From Treponema sp. UBA4873 (GTDB taxonomy: Bacteria; Spirochaetota; Spirochaetia; Treponematales; Treponemataceae): a stretch of DNA of 64,000 nt. The notes under the pieces are model-generated. The model did no database searches. It was not told the DNA's origin and was given only the letters and a program-made list of their open reading frames with translations. This document shows positions 42,124 through 51,034 of this stretch, piece by piece. The stretch's first letter is position 1. Each line of letters opens with the position of its first letter. Both the position numbers and the translations under genes were made by a program. Location: contig DHDP01000019.1 of assembly GCA_002399405.1 (NCBI GenBank), forward strand, positions 248,001-312,000, written 5' to 3'.

Positions 42124-44728
42124 TATTTTCTTTCCTCCCCGTCCCGAAGCTCACCCGCTCATCTACGCGTACACCATCGACCACCCGCTGTTCGTCGGTC
42201 TGCTCAAAATCGGCTACACCGAAAAGTCTGCCGATGTGCGCATAAAGCAGCAGATTGCGAACATCAAGCTGCCGCAGGGGAAGCAGTTTTACAAAATCGT
42301 ATACACGGAATCGGCGATGCGGAGCGACGGCACATGTTTTACCGACCGTGACGTACACGCGTATCTTAAGAAGTACCGAAAGGGCAGCGTACAGCACGAA
42401 GACGGTGAATGGTTCCGCTGTACGGTCGAGGATGTGCGTGCTGCCGTTGCAGCAGTGAAGACGCGTTCTGAAAACTCTGAAAACCGCACGCAGACGTTCG
42501 CAATGCGCCCCGAACAGGAAGCGGCTGTTGAACGGACGATGCAGTATTACGAGGCGGCGAAAAAAGAATTCCCAGACCGTGCGCCGAAGTTTCTCTGGAA
42601 CGCGAAGATGCGGTTCGGTAAGACGTTCGCTTCGTACGAGCTTTCAAAACGCATGGGATTCAAAAAGATTTTCGTGCTCACGTTCAAGCCCGCTGTTGAA
42701 GCGGCGTGGCAGGAAGATATTCAGTCGCACGTCGATTTTGAAGGATGGCAGTTCATCTGCCGCGGCGGGATATCGTACGAAGAAGCGGACCTTTCAAAAC
42801 CGATTGTATGTTTCGGTTCGTTTCAGGATTACCTCGGCACAAATGAAAACGGCGGCATCAAGGCGAAGAACGAATGGGTGCACGCGACGAACTGGGACCT
42901 CGTGATTTTCGACGAGTATCACTTCGGTGCGTGGCGCGACAATGCGAAAAAATTATTCGAGCAGCCGGACGAAGACAACGACTTCGATTTTGACGATGAA
43001 AAGTACACAAAAGACGAAGCGGGTAACGCATGGGACGAATCGTTCCTGCCGATAACCACGTCGTACTATCTGTTCCTGTCCGGTACGCCGTTCCGTGCAA
43101 TCAACAGCGGCGAGTTCATCGAGGATCAGATTTACAACTGGACGTATTCCGACGAGCAGAAGACAAAGGCTGACTGGGATAAGAGCAGCGGTGTGCAAAG
43201 CGTGAGGGATATGGAGGACGCGCGAAGCGCGTTGCGGAGCAATGGAGCGGAAGCGGAACCCGGAATAGCCCGACCCGCCGCAGGCGGGGCACGCCCAAAT
43301 CCTTACGAAGCACTTCCGCGCATAGTGATGATGACGTACCGTGTTCCCGAAAGCATTCAGAACATTGCACAACAGGGTGAGTTCAACGAGTTCGATTTGA
43401 ATATGTTTTTTTCGGCAAAGGGAACGGGCAGCGACGCGAAATTTGTGTACGAAGAATATGTGCAGAAATGGCTCGACTTGATACGCGGTTCGTATCTGCC
43501 GGCAAGCGTGGACGACATGAAGCTCGGACAGGACAGACGGCCGCCGATGCCGTTCTCCGACACGAGGCTGCTGAACGTACTGTCGCATACGCTGTGGTTT
43601 CTGCCGAACGTGAACTCGTGTTTTGCCATGTACAATTTGCTTCAACAGAAACAGAACGCATTTTATCACGACTACAAAATCATCGTGTGCGCGGGAACAG
43701 GAGCGGGCATCGGCGTGAATGCTCTGGTCCCGGTTTTAAAAGCCATGTCGGACCCGTTGGAAACTAAGACGATTACGCTTTCGTGCGGCAAGCTTACAAC
43801 CGGTGTGACGGTACGACCGTGGACGGGCATCTTCATGCTGCGCAATCTCAAAAGCCCCGAGACGTATTTTCAGGCGGCGTTCCGTGTGCAGTCGCCGTGG
43901 GAAATTATTAAAGTCGACGGTACGCACGAAATTATGAAAAGAGAATGCTACGTATTCGACTTCGCGCTCGACCGTGCGCTCCGGCAGATAAGCGACTACA
44001 GCTGCCGGCTCAACGCGGATAATTCGAATCCGGAGCAGAAAGTCGCGGAGTTCATTCACTTTCTGCCGGTACTCGCATACGACGGCAGCACGATGAAACA
44101 GGTGAACGCGCAGGACATCCTTGACATAGCACTTTCGGGAACGTCCGCAACACTGCTTGCAAAGCGGTGGGAATCCGTGCTGCTTGTAAACGTAGACAAC
44201 GGCACGCTGAACCGCCTTATGGCGAACGAAGACGCAATGAAAGCACTCATGAACATCGAGGGATTCCGCAGTCTGAATCAGGACATCGAGACAATCATCA
44301 ACAAATCGGCAGCGGTGAAAAAAGCGAAAGCTGAAAAAGACGGACCGCTTTCGCAGCAGGAAAAGCGAGAACTGTCCGAAGAAGAAAAAGAAATGAAATC
44401 GAAACGTAAGCTTATTCAGGAAAAACTTATTAAATTTTCCGCCCGCATTCCGGTGTTCATGTATCTCACCGATTACCGCGAGTATACGCTCCGCGACGTA
44501 ATCACGCAGCTTGAACCCGGGTTGTTTCATAAAGTAACCGGGCTGAACCTCGGTGACTTCGAGCTGATTGTGTCGCTCGGCGTGTTCAACGGTCCGCTCA
44601 TGAACGACGCCGTTTATAAATTCAAGCGGTACGAGGACGCGTCGCTTTCGTACACGGGAATCAACCGGCACGAAGGTGAAAAAATCGGTCTGTACGACAC
44701 GGTGCTGAACAGAAAAGAAATACTATAA
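42110..44728 (+). CDS. GIY-YIG (T5orf172)-type nuclease fused to an SF2 helicase, restriction subunit
   Basis: An 872-residue protein. Residues about 15-105 look like a T5orf172/GIY-YIG nuclease domain (LLKIGYTEKSADVRI; DGEWFRC at 98-104). A superfamily 2 helicase follows: MRFGKT (167-172) is Walker A, FDEYH (267-271) motif II and LSGTPFR (323-329) motif III. The second RecA-like half holds ITLSCGKLTTGVTVRPW. It is the last gene of a three-gene methyltransferase operon and probably the DNA-translocating, cutting subunit of a restriction-type system. Residues about 361-398 are a foreign-looking Ala/Arg/Pro-rich segment encoded by a palindromic insert. Confidence 0.8.
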   Translation: MPMCDIFFPPRPEAHPLIYAYTIDHPLFVGLLKIGYTEKSADVRIKQQIANIKLPQGKQFYKIVYTESAMRSDGTCFTDRDVHAYLKKYRKGSVQHEDGEWFRCTVEDVRAAVAAVKTRSENSENRTQTFAMRPEQEAAVERTMQYYEAAKKEFPDRAPKFLWNAKMRFGKTFASYELSKRMGFKKIFVLTFKPAVEAAWQEDIQSHVDFEGWQFICRGGISYEEADLSKPIVCFGSFQDYLGTNENGGIKAKNEWVHATNWDLVIFDEYHFGAWRDNAKKLFEQPDEDNDFDFDDEKYTKDEAGNAWDESFLPITTSYYLFLSGTPFRAINSGEFIEDQIYNWTYSDEQKTKADWDKSSGVQSVRDMEDARSALRSNGAEAEPGIARPAAGGARPNPYEALPRIVMMTYRVPESIQNIAQQGEFNEFDLNMFFSAKGTGSDAKFVYEEYVQKWLDLIRGSYLPASVDDMKLGQDRRPPMPFSDTRLLNVLSHTLWFLPNVNSCFAMYNLLQQKQNAFYHDYKIIVCAGTGAGIGVNALVPVLKAMSDPLETKTITLSCGKLTTGVTVRPWTGIFMLRNLKSPETYFQAAFRVQSPWEIIKVDGTHEIMKRECYVFDFALDRALRQISDYSCRLNADNSNPEQKVAEFIHFLPVLAYDGSTMKQVNAQDILDIALSGTSATLLAKRWESVLLVNVDNGTLNRLMANEDAMKALMNIEGFRSLNQDIETIINKSAAVKKAKAEKDGPLSQQEKRELSEEEKEMKSKRKLIQEKLIKFSARIPVFMYLTDYREYTLRDVITQLEPGLFHKVTGLNLGDFELIVSLGVFNGPLMNDAVYKFKRYEDASLSYTGINRHEGEKIGLYDTVLNRKEIL
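43190..43303 (+). repeat. In-frame palindrome-rich insert within the helicase gene
   Basis: About 114 nt with two small hairpins, GCGCG-AA-CGCGC-like at about 43,220 and CCCGCC-GCAG-GCGGG at about 43,272. It encodes SVRDMEDARSALRSNGAEAE and then PGIARPAAGGARPNPY, which does not look like helicase sequence. The frame is kept on both sides. It resembles the protein-coding palindromic elements known from Rickettsia, but no second copy is in this window. Confidence 0.55.
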
Positions 44729-44733
44729 TTCGG

Positions 44734-45060
44734 TCAATAAGTAAAAATTTTTGAATTGACAGAAAGAATATCAATATCCGATTGCAGAAAATCGTTGTCA
44801 TTGGTTAATAATATATATTGTTTCTCTTTGCACTGCAGCGTAATTATTTTATCTCCGAAATCAAGGGAATCAGATAGAACAGAGATGTTAACTACTAATG
44901 GATTTTTCTGTTTTAAAAGCCGCCCATAAATTAATGAATACTTCTGCTGCCATGTCTGCTGCGGATTTGGCCAGAACAAATAAATAAGAACATTTGCATC
45001 AAAGAAAACAGCCCTGTCTTTTAATTTGTCTATATCTGTTATCCGGTATCGGAATGCCAT
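44734..45060 (-). CDS. Short PIN-domain-like protein
   Basis: A 108-residue protein with PIN features. VFFDANVLIYLF holds the first acidic residue (D21). DFGDKIITLQC and LLTNDNDFL supply the later acidic residues. Typical PIN nucleases are 130-150 residues; the segment between ISVLSD and SLDFGDK is short, as if about 40 residues had been lost in frame. It overlaps the STAS-like gene stop by 1 nt (TAATG) and is last in the three-gene operon. It may be an RNase toxin or a weakened derivative. Confidence 0.65.
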   Translation of the reverse strand: MAFRYRITDIDKLKDRAVFFDANVLIYLFWPNPQQTWQQKYSLIYGRLLKQKNPLVVNISVLSDSLDFGDKIITLQCKEKQYILLTNDNDFLQSDIDILSVNSKIFTY

Positions 45061-45410
45061 TACTCTTCTCCCAGAATGGCTTTTACGGATTTCTTCATGC
45101 GCTCAGGATCTTTGTAATAGAGTTTGGCGGTATTCACAACCCGTTTGAGAAGTTCCGCATCGGTCGGCTGCATATCTTCAAGTTTTACATATCTCTTTAT
45201 TATTTCTTCCGGATAGTCTTTATATAACAAACCTATTGCCGTATTCAAAAAAGCGGATGTAAGCATTTCAACATTCAGGAAAGAAAGGCTTACTGTCTGA
45301 TTATGGTCGAGAAATTCTTTTAGTACGGCATATACTTTCATTCCATCGTCGGCTTCAACACAGACGGGATTTCCCACAATCTGATAAACACTTTTTTTTA
45401 CCTCATCCAT
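45060..45410 (-). CDS. STAS-like DUF4325 protein
   Basis: A 116-residue protein with the DUF4325 signature: a core segment VSLSFLNVEMLTSAFLNTAIG, like the phosphorylation loop of STAS anti-anti-sigma factors. A helical tail follows. AGGAGGTAG precedes the ATG. It sits 11 nt after a GHKL-type ATPase gene, and a PIN-like gene follows. The combination of a GHKL kinase-like protein and a STAS protein recalls partner-switching modules. Confidence 0.8.
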   Translation of the reverse strand: MDEVKKSVYQIVGNPVCVEADDGMKVYAVLKEFLDHNQTVSLSFLNVEMLTSAFLNTAIGLLYKDYPEEIIKRYVKLEDMQPTDAELLKRVVNTAKLYYKDPERMKKSVKAILGEE

Positions 45411-45421
45411 ATATCTACCTC

Positions 45422-46282
45422 CTAAAGAATATCATTAAGATTGACCTGCGATGCTAACTGATACGAATTAGTATCATCAGTTCTAAACTGCATATTTACT
45501 ATAGTTCCAGGAAACGGAAATGATAGAAATCGAGCGTTTTCAGATTGCGCTGTCGTTTCAAAGAACCCATTATCGCTGACTATCTGAAATTTACCATTAT
45601 TCATTTTAATAAATTCTTTGAGTAACGCCAAGCCTATTCCGCCGGGTACATCTTCTTTTGTTGAATGGCCTTCTGTTGTTGCCCATTTTATTGCCTGTAC
45701 AGCATTCATATGTACACCAAAGCTGGAATTAATTTTATTTTTAAAACCTATACCTGTATCTACAATAGTAAATTCGATTTTATGTTTCGTCGGATAAAAC
45801 TGACCGCAGGAATAGATATAATCAGTGCCGCTGTGCATCTGCGCGTTTACAAATATTTCATAAATTGATTCAGAAATCTTGCGCCGTAATTGCGGACTCA
45901 TTGCGGGAAATGCCGTTTTTCCAAGCAATTCGTTTGTGACATAGAAATGAAAATAACGGCTTTCGTTCGATTTTAACTTCAAAAAAGGAACTGTTGTATT
46001 ATTGGCATCAATTATAGACTGATACCCGTAACCGGAAAGAAAACCGTTCTTTTTAAGAATCTCCAAAACTTTATCATTATTTGATTCTATACTGATTTGA
46101 TTGGTTCCGGCTATTTTATCAAGTATACCGCCCAAAACGGCACTCATATTCGCCCCGAACCAATTGTTCAGTGTAATTTTGATATCATCAAAAATCCAGC
46201 CCTTTGCAGTTTGATAAAATTGTGCAAACTGTTCGTAACATTGAAAACTGGTATCCATGTCCGAAAATACAAAAGACTTCAT
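45422..46282 (-). CDS. GHKL-type ATP-binding protein of the STAS/PIN operon
   Basis: A protein of about 286 residues. The C-terminal half is a histidine-kinase-like ATPase. The N-box is YEIFVNAQMHS, the G1 box VDTGIGF and the G2 box GGIGLALL. There is no phosphoacceptor His domain; the N-terminal half is unfamiliar and might be the sensor. I prefer the ATG at 46,282; the frame is open 48 nt further to a GTG, and neither start has a good ribosome site. With the STAS-like gene next in line, it may bind or phosphorylate it as an anti-sigma kinase does. Confidence 0.75.
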   Translation of the reverse strand: MKSFVFSDMDTSFQCYEQFAQFYQTAKGWIFDDIKITLNNWFGANMSAVLGGILDKIAGTNQISIESNNDKVLEILKKNGFLSGYGYQSIIDANNTTVPFLKLKSNESRYFHFYVTNELLGKTAFPAMSPQLRRKISESIYEIFVNAQMHSGTDYIYSCGQFYPTKHKIEFTIVDTGIGFKNKINSSFGVHMNAVQAIKWATTEGHSTKEDVPGGIGLALLKEFIKMNNGKFQIVSDNGFFETTAQSENARFLSFPFPGTIVNMQFRTDDTNSYQLASQVNLNDIL

Positions 46283-46358
46283 TACTTTATTATCGGAATA
46301 AATGGCCCGGAGTTTAGTACGAGAAAACACAGACGATCCGCAGCTACTGTGTCCGCTT

Positions 46359-47090
46359 CTACATCGTCTTTATGTTCGACGGCGGTACGCGGCGCATTGT
46401 TTTGTAGAAAGTGGAAAATGCGGAAACGGAACTGAACCCGAGCTTGTCCGCAGTCTCTTTCATCGTGGCTCCGCGGCTTATCATCGACGTGGCGATGTCG
46501 GTCTTATACAGCGCGATGTAGCGGTGCGGCGTGAATCCCGTGTCCCTGCGGAAACAGCGGATAAGGTGGTCTTCGTTCACGCTGATTCGCTCCGCTATTT
46601 CTCTGACTGTTAAGTCGCTCACCTGGTTTTCGTGAATGCAGCGGATTGCCGACTGGGTAACGGGGCTGTGATACTTATGAGCGGGCATATAATCGTGCAG
46701 GAGCGAAATCAGAATGTCGAAATAAACGGGACCAAGATGATTCCGCGCCTCGCGGGTACTGAACGCCTCTCCCGCGGATTCGAGCAGCGGCTTTACTCCC
46801 GGCACCGACGACGCATCGATTTCAATAAAATCGTCGATGAAGAGTTTTTCGTACGAAAGGAAATCAAAGTAGATGTGGTCGACCGGATCGGCGGGATCCT
46901 GCGTCACATTGAAATCGGGATTTGCGGGAAATATGTACACGTATCCCGGTTTGAGCTTCCTGATTTTCTTGTAGTAAACTGTTCCGCTTATAACGTAATG
47001 AATTCTGTTCGTGAGATAAAACTGATAACGCGTCCACGACTCGGGATTGTAAATGCGGCCGCATATCTGCATTGAAAACGGACTGTCCAT
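46359..47090 (-). CDS. AraC-family transcriptional regulator
   Basis: A 243-residue regulator. An N-terminal cupin-like sensing domain (PGYVYIFPANPDF) is followed by two C-terminal helix-turn-helix motifs. They start at about residue 155 (LTVREIAERISVNEDHLIRCFRRDTG) and at about 205 (MKETADKLGFSSVSAFSTFYK). It is divergent from the ABC exporter pair at 47,181, with 90 nt between. It probably activates that pair in response to the exported compound or a sugar-like ligand. The start at 47,090 has only a weak ribosome site. Confidence 0.87.
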   Translation of the reverse strand: MDSPFSMQICGRIYNPESWTRYQFYLTNRIHYVISGTVYYKKIRKLKPGYVYIFPANPDFNVTQDPADPVDHIYFDFLSYEKLFIDDFIEIDASSVPGVKPLLESAGEAFSTREARNHLGPVYFDILISLLHDYMPAHKYHSPVTQSAIRCIHENQVSDLTVREIAERISVNEDHLIRCFRRDTGFTPHRYIALYKTDIATSMISRGATMKETADKLGFSSVSAFSTFYKTMRRVPPSNIKTM

Positions 47091-47180
47091 TCATCGACCA
47101 TACGACAAAAGTCGATTTTTGTAAACATCATGCATAATTTTAAGATTTACAATTCTCCTCTTCCGGTGCATTCTTGAGCC

Positions 47181-49079
47181 ATGAAAACGCGAAAAACGAC
47201 GCCCGTTTCATTCGGCATGAAATACTACAGGCGCAATCTTCCTGCTGCTGCGGCAGCGCAGCTCATGAGTTTTACCGCAACGGTCGCGGACCTCCTGCTT
47301 CCGCTGCTGCTCGAAATGTTCATCGACTATGTCGTCTGTGCGAACACCGGCGACGGTTCGGGCATTTTTTCATTCATTCTCAACGATGCGCGTTACCCGG
47401 TGCATTCGTTTCCGCTGTTCCGGCACCTTGCGCTTTTCTACTTCGGGCTGCTGTTTATCCGCATCGTGCTTATCTATGGTAAGAACGTCGTTAACCAGAA
47501 TCTCGGTCTCCGCCTCGAAACGGATCTCCGTCTCGCCACGTACAGAAAACTCATGCAGCTTGATTCGGAAACGATAAGCGGATTCAACACGGGAGAGCTG
47601 ATCCAGACGATTAATTCCGATACGATCATGTACAAGGATATGTTCTGCCGAATGATTCCGAACATCGTCGACAGCCTCTTCGCCATGTGCATCAGCATCA
47701 TCGTGCTCGCAAAAATCAGTCCGTGGCTGCTCGTTCTTCCCGTTCTGCTCACGCCGGTATTCGTTTACGAACTTAACAAATTCAAGCAGACTGCGCGGCA
47801 GAACTATCAGACTATCCGCGCGAACGACAGCCGGATGAATCTTACGGTGCAGGAAAACATCGAGGCGGTGCGTCTTGTGCGCTCGTTTACGAACGAGGCG
47901 GTCGAGGAAAAAAAATTCGACGATGCGAACATGAGTCTCAAAAACGCGCACCTTGCACAGATACGGCTGTCGGCAAAGTTCGATGCGGTGTTCAGCTGCA
48001 TCAAGCAGGCGGCGTATATCGGCACAATCGCAGTAAGCGCGGTGCTCGTCATAAACGGCAGTTTCAAAGTCGGCTACCTTGTCGCATGTACGAACTACGT
48101 CATGAAAATCGTGAACTACGTGACGCAGATAAACAGTACGTTCTTCCAGATGCAGCAGCAGATGGTGTCCGGCGTAAAGATGATGAACTTTATGAATACG
48201 CCGTCGAAAGTCCCCGATACGGGCACGGATAAAGACGTTCGTCCGGTTCAAATCGGGTTTCCGCACATCGAATTCGTGAACGCGACGCTTTCAATCGGAG
48301 GAAAAACAGTTCTTAACAATATTAATCTCGATGTTCCGTACGGCAGGAAAATCGGCATTACGGGAAGTACGGGCAGCGGCAAAAGCATGCTGCTCGAGTC
48401 TCTTGTGCGCAACTACGAACTTACCTCCGGCACGATTCTGCTCGACGGGAAAGACATACGCGCGTATCCGCTCAGGACACTGCGCAGCGTCTACTCGTAC
48501 GTATTTCAGGAATCGTTTCTGTTCTCCAATACCGTCACGTCGAACATCCGTTATGCGGACGACACGACAACGGCGCTCGACGATTCCACGCTCAACCGCG
48601 AAATCAGCCGCATTGAACGCGGGCAGATCGTCAGTGCTGCGAAGCACGCGCAGGCGCACAATTTTATTATGGGTTTGCAGCAGGAATACGACACGATTGT
48701 CGGCGAGCGGGGCATCGGCCTTTCGGGCGGACAGAAGCAGCGTCTTTCCATTGCACGCGCCCTTATGAAAAACTCGCCGGTGCTCGTCTTCGACGACTCC
48801 ACAAGCGCGCTCGACGTGGAAACGGAGCGGAAGCTTCTTGCGGACATAAAGCAGTACTATCCGGAAAAGACACTGTTCATTTCCGCGCACCGCATATCGT
48901 CGGTGAAGGACTGCGACGAAATTATTTATATGAAGGACGGCGCAATCGCGGAACGCGGAACGTTCGACGAACTTATGAAACAGGGCGGACACTTCGCGTC
49001 AGTCTATGCCGTTCAGGAAGCGCAGCAGAAATCCGTTCCCGACTATAATTTATCCGCGGCTGCCGCGGGAGGCAGATAA
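47181..49079 (+). CDS. ABC exporter half-transporter, degenerate ATPase site
   Basis: A 632-residue half-transporter with six membrane helices in the first 330 residues. The nucleotide-binding domain has Walker A GSTGSGKSM (the usual final Thr is Met), signature LSGGQ and Walker B VFDDSTSALD, where Asp replaces the catalytic Glu. The H-loop His is kept (SAHR). The following gene, 1 nt away, has the catalytic Glu, so the two form a heterodimer with one weak site. A 30-residue insertion between Walker A and the signature region (TTTALDDSTLNREISRIERG) is notable. The AraC regulator upstream is the likely control. Confidence 0.87.
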   Translation: MKTRKTTPVSFGMKYYRRNLPAAAAAQLMSFTATVADLLLPLLLEMFIDYVVCANTGDGSGIFSFILNDARYPVHSFPLFRHLALFYFGLLFIRIVLIYGKNVVNQNLGLRLETDLRLATYRKLMQLDSETISGFNTGELIQTINSDTIMYKDMFCRMIPNIVDSLFAMCISIIVLAKISPWLLVLPVLLTPVFVYELNKFKQTARQNYQTIRANDSRMNLTVQENIEAVRLVRSFTNEAVEEKKFDDANMSLKNAHLAQIRLSAKFDAVFSCIKQAAYIGTIAVSAVLVINGSFKVGYLVACTNYVMKIVNYVTQINSTFFQMQQQMVSGVKMMNFMNTPSKVPDTGTDKDVRPVQIGFPHIEFVNATLSIGGKTVLNNINLDVPYGRKIGITGSTGSGKSMLLESLVRNYELTSGTILLDGKDIRAYPLRTLRSVYSYVFQESFLFSNTVTSNIRYADDTTTALDDSTLNREISRIERGQIVSAAKHAQAHNFIMGLQQEYDTIVGERGIGLSGGQKQRLSIARALMKNSPVLVFDDSTSALDVETERKLLADIKQYYPEKTLFISAHRISSVKDCDEIIYMKDGAIAERGTFDELMKQGGHFASVYAVQEAQQKSVPDYNLSAAAAGGR

Positions 49080-49080
49080 C

Positions 49081-50865
49081 ATGGCTCAGCGCAACACGTA
49101 TTTCCAGGACGAGACCGTAAAGACAAAGATCGATTTCAGGCAGTTCCGGCGGACGCTCCGGTATATTCTGCCGTATAAAAAAATATTCATGCTTGTCTGC
49201 GCTCTCATGATCGTATCGTCGGCAGCTTCAATGGTGCCGCCGCTTCTTCTTCGCAGAATCATCAACGCAACCGTTAATAATAAAAATATGCGCGAGCTGC
49301 TTTTCGTCATTTCAGGCATAGTTGTCCTTACTGCCGTGCAGATCGGTTTCACCTATTTTCAGCAGACGCTCATGGGAAAGCTCGGCCACAACGTCATCGC
49401 AGAAATCCGCCGGGACATTTTTTACCGGCTTCAGCAGCTGCCGTTCGACTACTTTGATTCGCGCCCGGACGGAAAAATTGTCGTACGTGTCACCGAATAC
49501 GTGAGCGAGCTTGCGAATTTTTTCTCCAACTTTGTGCTCCAGTTTCTCGTGTACATCGTGATGATCGTAACGGCGACGGTCTTCATGCTCTCTATCAGTC
49601 CGCAGCTTACGCTCGTCGTATTCTGCTCGGTCGTTCCGATGATGGCCGGCGTCATGCTGCTGCGGTCGCGTCTGAAACCGCTCTTCACGCAGCTGCGCAC
49701 CAAAAACTCGAACAGGAGCGCATTCATCGTCGAGTCGCTTATGGGCGAAAAAATCATCAAGAACTGCAACCGCGTGGAAGTGAACACGGACATATACGCG
49801 GGCATTCACGGCAAATGCGTGCGCCAGTGGCGTCGCATTTTCTGCCTCAACGAACTCAACACTCCTATTGTGGAAATCTGCTGGAACGCGGGAACTATTG
49901 CACTGTTCGGAACGGCGTTTGCGTCGATTCTCGCAGGCAGCAACGCCGTCGACGCGGGAACGGTCGTCGCATTCACCGGTTACATGGGCCTCTTCTCCGG
50001 TCCGCTCACGCAGATTGCCGTCCTTATCCAGCAGCTTTCGCAGGTTACGAGCGACCTTGAACAGGTATTCGACACGATAGACTATCCGGTGACGATTGCG
50101 GACAAACCCGGCGCAGTTACGCTGAAAAATGTTAAGGGACAGGTCGATTTCAACGACGTCACGTTCTCGTACGAAAGCGGCGTTAATATACTCGAACACT
50201 TCGATCTGCACGTAAAGCCGGGGGAAACGATTGCGCTCGTCGGCCCGACGGGAGCCGGAAAAACGACAATCATCAGCATGCTCACGCGGTTTTACGACGT
50301 ACAGCAGGGAAGCGTCTGCATAGACGGCACGGATGTGCGCGACGCGGCGCTCGGTTCGCTGCGCAGGGAAGTCGGCGTCCTTATGCAGGATCCGTTTATG
50401 TTCAAAGGCACTATTATGGAAAACATCAGGTACGGCCGCCCGGGCGCGACCGACGAAGAATGTATTGCTGCCGCGGAAAAAATCCACGCTGATTTATGCA
50501 TTACTAAATTTTCCGGGGGATACAACCATATGCTCGACGAACGGGGCGCGGGACTTTCGGCCGGAGAAAAACAGCTGCTGAGTTTCACGCGCATTATTCT
50601 CAAAAATCCGTCGGTCATCATCCTCGACGAAGCGACAAGCTCGATCGACACGGAAACGGAGCAGCTTATCCGGCAGGCGCTCGAAATACTTATTAAGGGT
50701 AAAACGGCGTTCATAGTCGCACACCGTCTCTCCACCATCCGCAGCGCGGACCGCATTCTCTACATCGCTGATAAAACGATCGCCGAGCAGGGTACGCACG
50801 AGGAACTTATGGCAAAGCACGGATTGTACTACGAACTGAACGTGCAGACTGCGGAGAAAGCGTAA
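49081..50865 (+). CDS. ABC exporter half-transporter, consensus ATPase site
   Basis: A 594-residue partner of the preceding gene. Six membrane helices are followed by a domain with Walker A GPTGAGKTT, Walker B IILDEATSSID and H-loop VAHR. The signature is LSAGE, a variant of LSGGQ that faces the partner's weak Walker site. I chose the ATG at 49,081, 2 nt after the preceding stop, because GGAGG lies 8 nt before it; the frame is open a little further upstream. A terminator follows at 50,893. Confidence 0.88.
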   Translation: MAQRNTYFQDETVKTKIDFRQFRRTLRYILPYKKIFMLVCALMIVSSAASMVPPLLLRRIINATVNNKNMRELLFVISGIVVLTAVQIGFTYFQQTLMGKLGHNVIAEIRRDIFYRLQQLPFDYFDSRPDGKIVVRVTEYVSELANFFSNFVLQFLVYIVMIVTATVFMLSISPQLTLVVFCSVVPMMAGVMLLRSRLKPLFTQLRTKNSNRSAFIVESLMGEKIIKNCNRVEVNTDIYAGIHGKCVRQWRRIFCLNELNTPIVEICWNAGTIALFGTAFASILAGSNAVDAGTVVAFTGYMGLFSGPLTQIAVLIQQLSQVTSDLEQVFDTIDYPVTIADKPGAVTLKNVKGQVDFNDVTFSYESGVNILEHFDLHVKPGETIALVGPTGAGKTTIISMLTRFYDVQQGSVCIDGTDVRDAALGSLRREVGVLMQDPFMFKGTIMENIRYGRPGATDEECIAAAEKIHADLCITKFSGGYNHMLDERGAGLSAGEKQLLSFTRIILKNPSVIILDEATSSIDTETEQLIRQALEILIKGKTAFIVAHRLSTIRSADRILYIADKTIAEQGTHEELMAKHGLYYELNVQTAEKA

Positions 50866-50892
50866 TATCCTCCGCCGAAAAATAATGAAAAA

Positions 50893-50922
50893 GGACCGTC
50901 TGCAGAAGACGGCCCTTTTTAT
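50893..50922 (+). terminator. Intrinsic terminator after the AraC-linked exporter pair
   Basis: GGACCGTCT, a 5-nt loop and AGACGGCCC, followed by five T. The stem has 9 pairs with one mismatch. It lies 27 nt after the exporter stop. Confidence 0.75.
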
Positions 50923-50989
50923 TAATGCTGATTATTACCTCGTGAATTAATCGGTATATCCCTTAAATTCACAATACGGTTATGGGCTT

Positions 50990-51031
50990 TCAGAGTTACC
51001 TCTAAAAACTGAAATTTTTAGAGGTTCCCTT
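50990..51031 (-). terminator. 3' hairpin after the 5'-nucleotidase gene (copy 1)
   Basis: CCTCTAAAAA-CTGAAA-TTTTTAGAGG, a 10-bp stem framed by GAGTTA on one side and TTCCC on the other. It begins 4-10 nt after the nucleotidase stop. A related hairpin with one covarying pair follows the rubrerythrin gene (55,030-55,070). There is no T-run outside the stem. Confidence 0.5.
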
Positions 51032-51034
51032 ATC

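Noticed and set aside
49312..50487. Minus-strand frame of 391 codons antisense to the exporter gene
   Set aside because: Same reason: conserved ABC motifs on the plus strand and Arg/Val-rich shadow composition.
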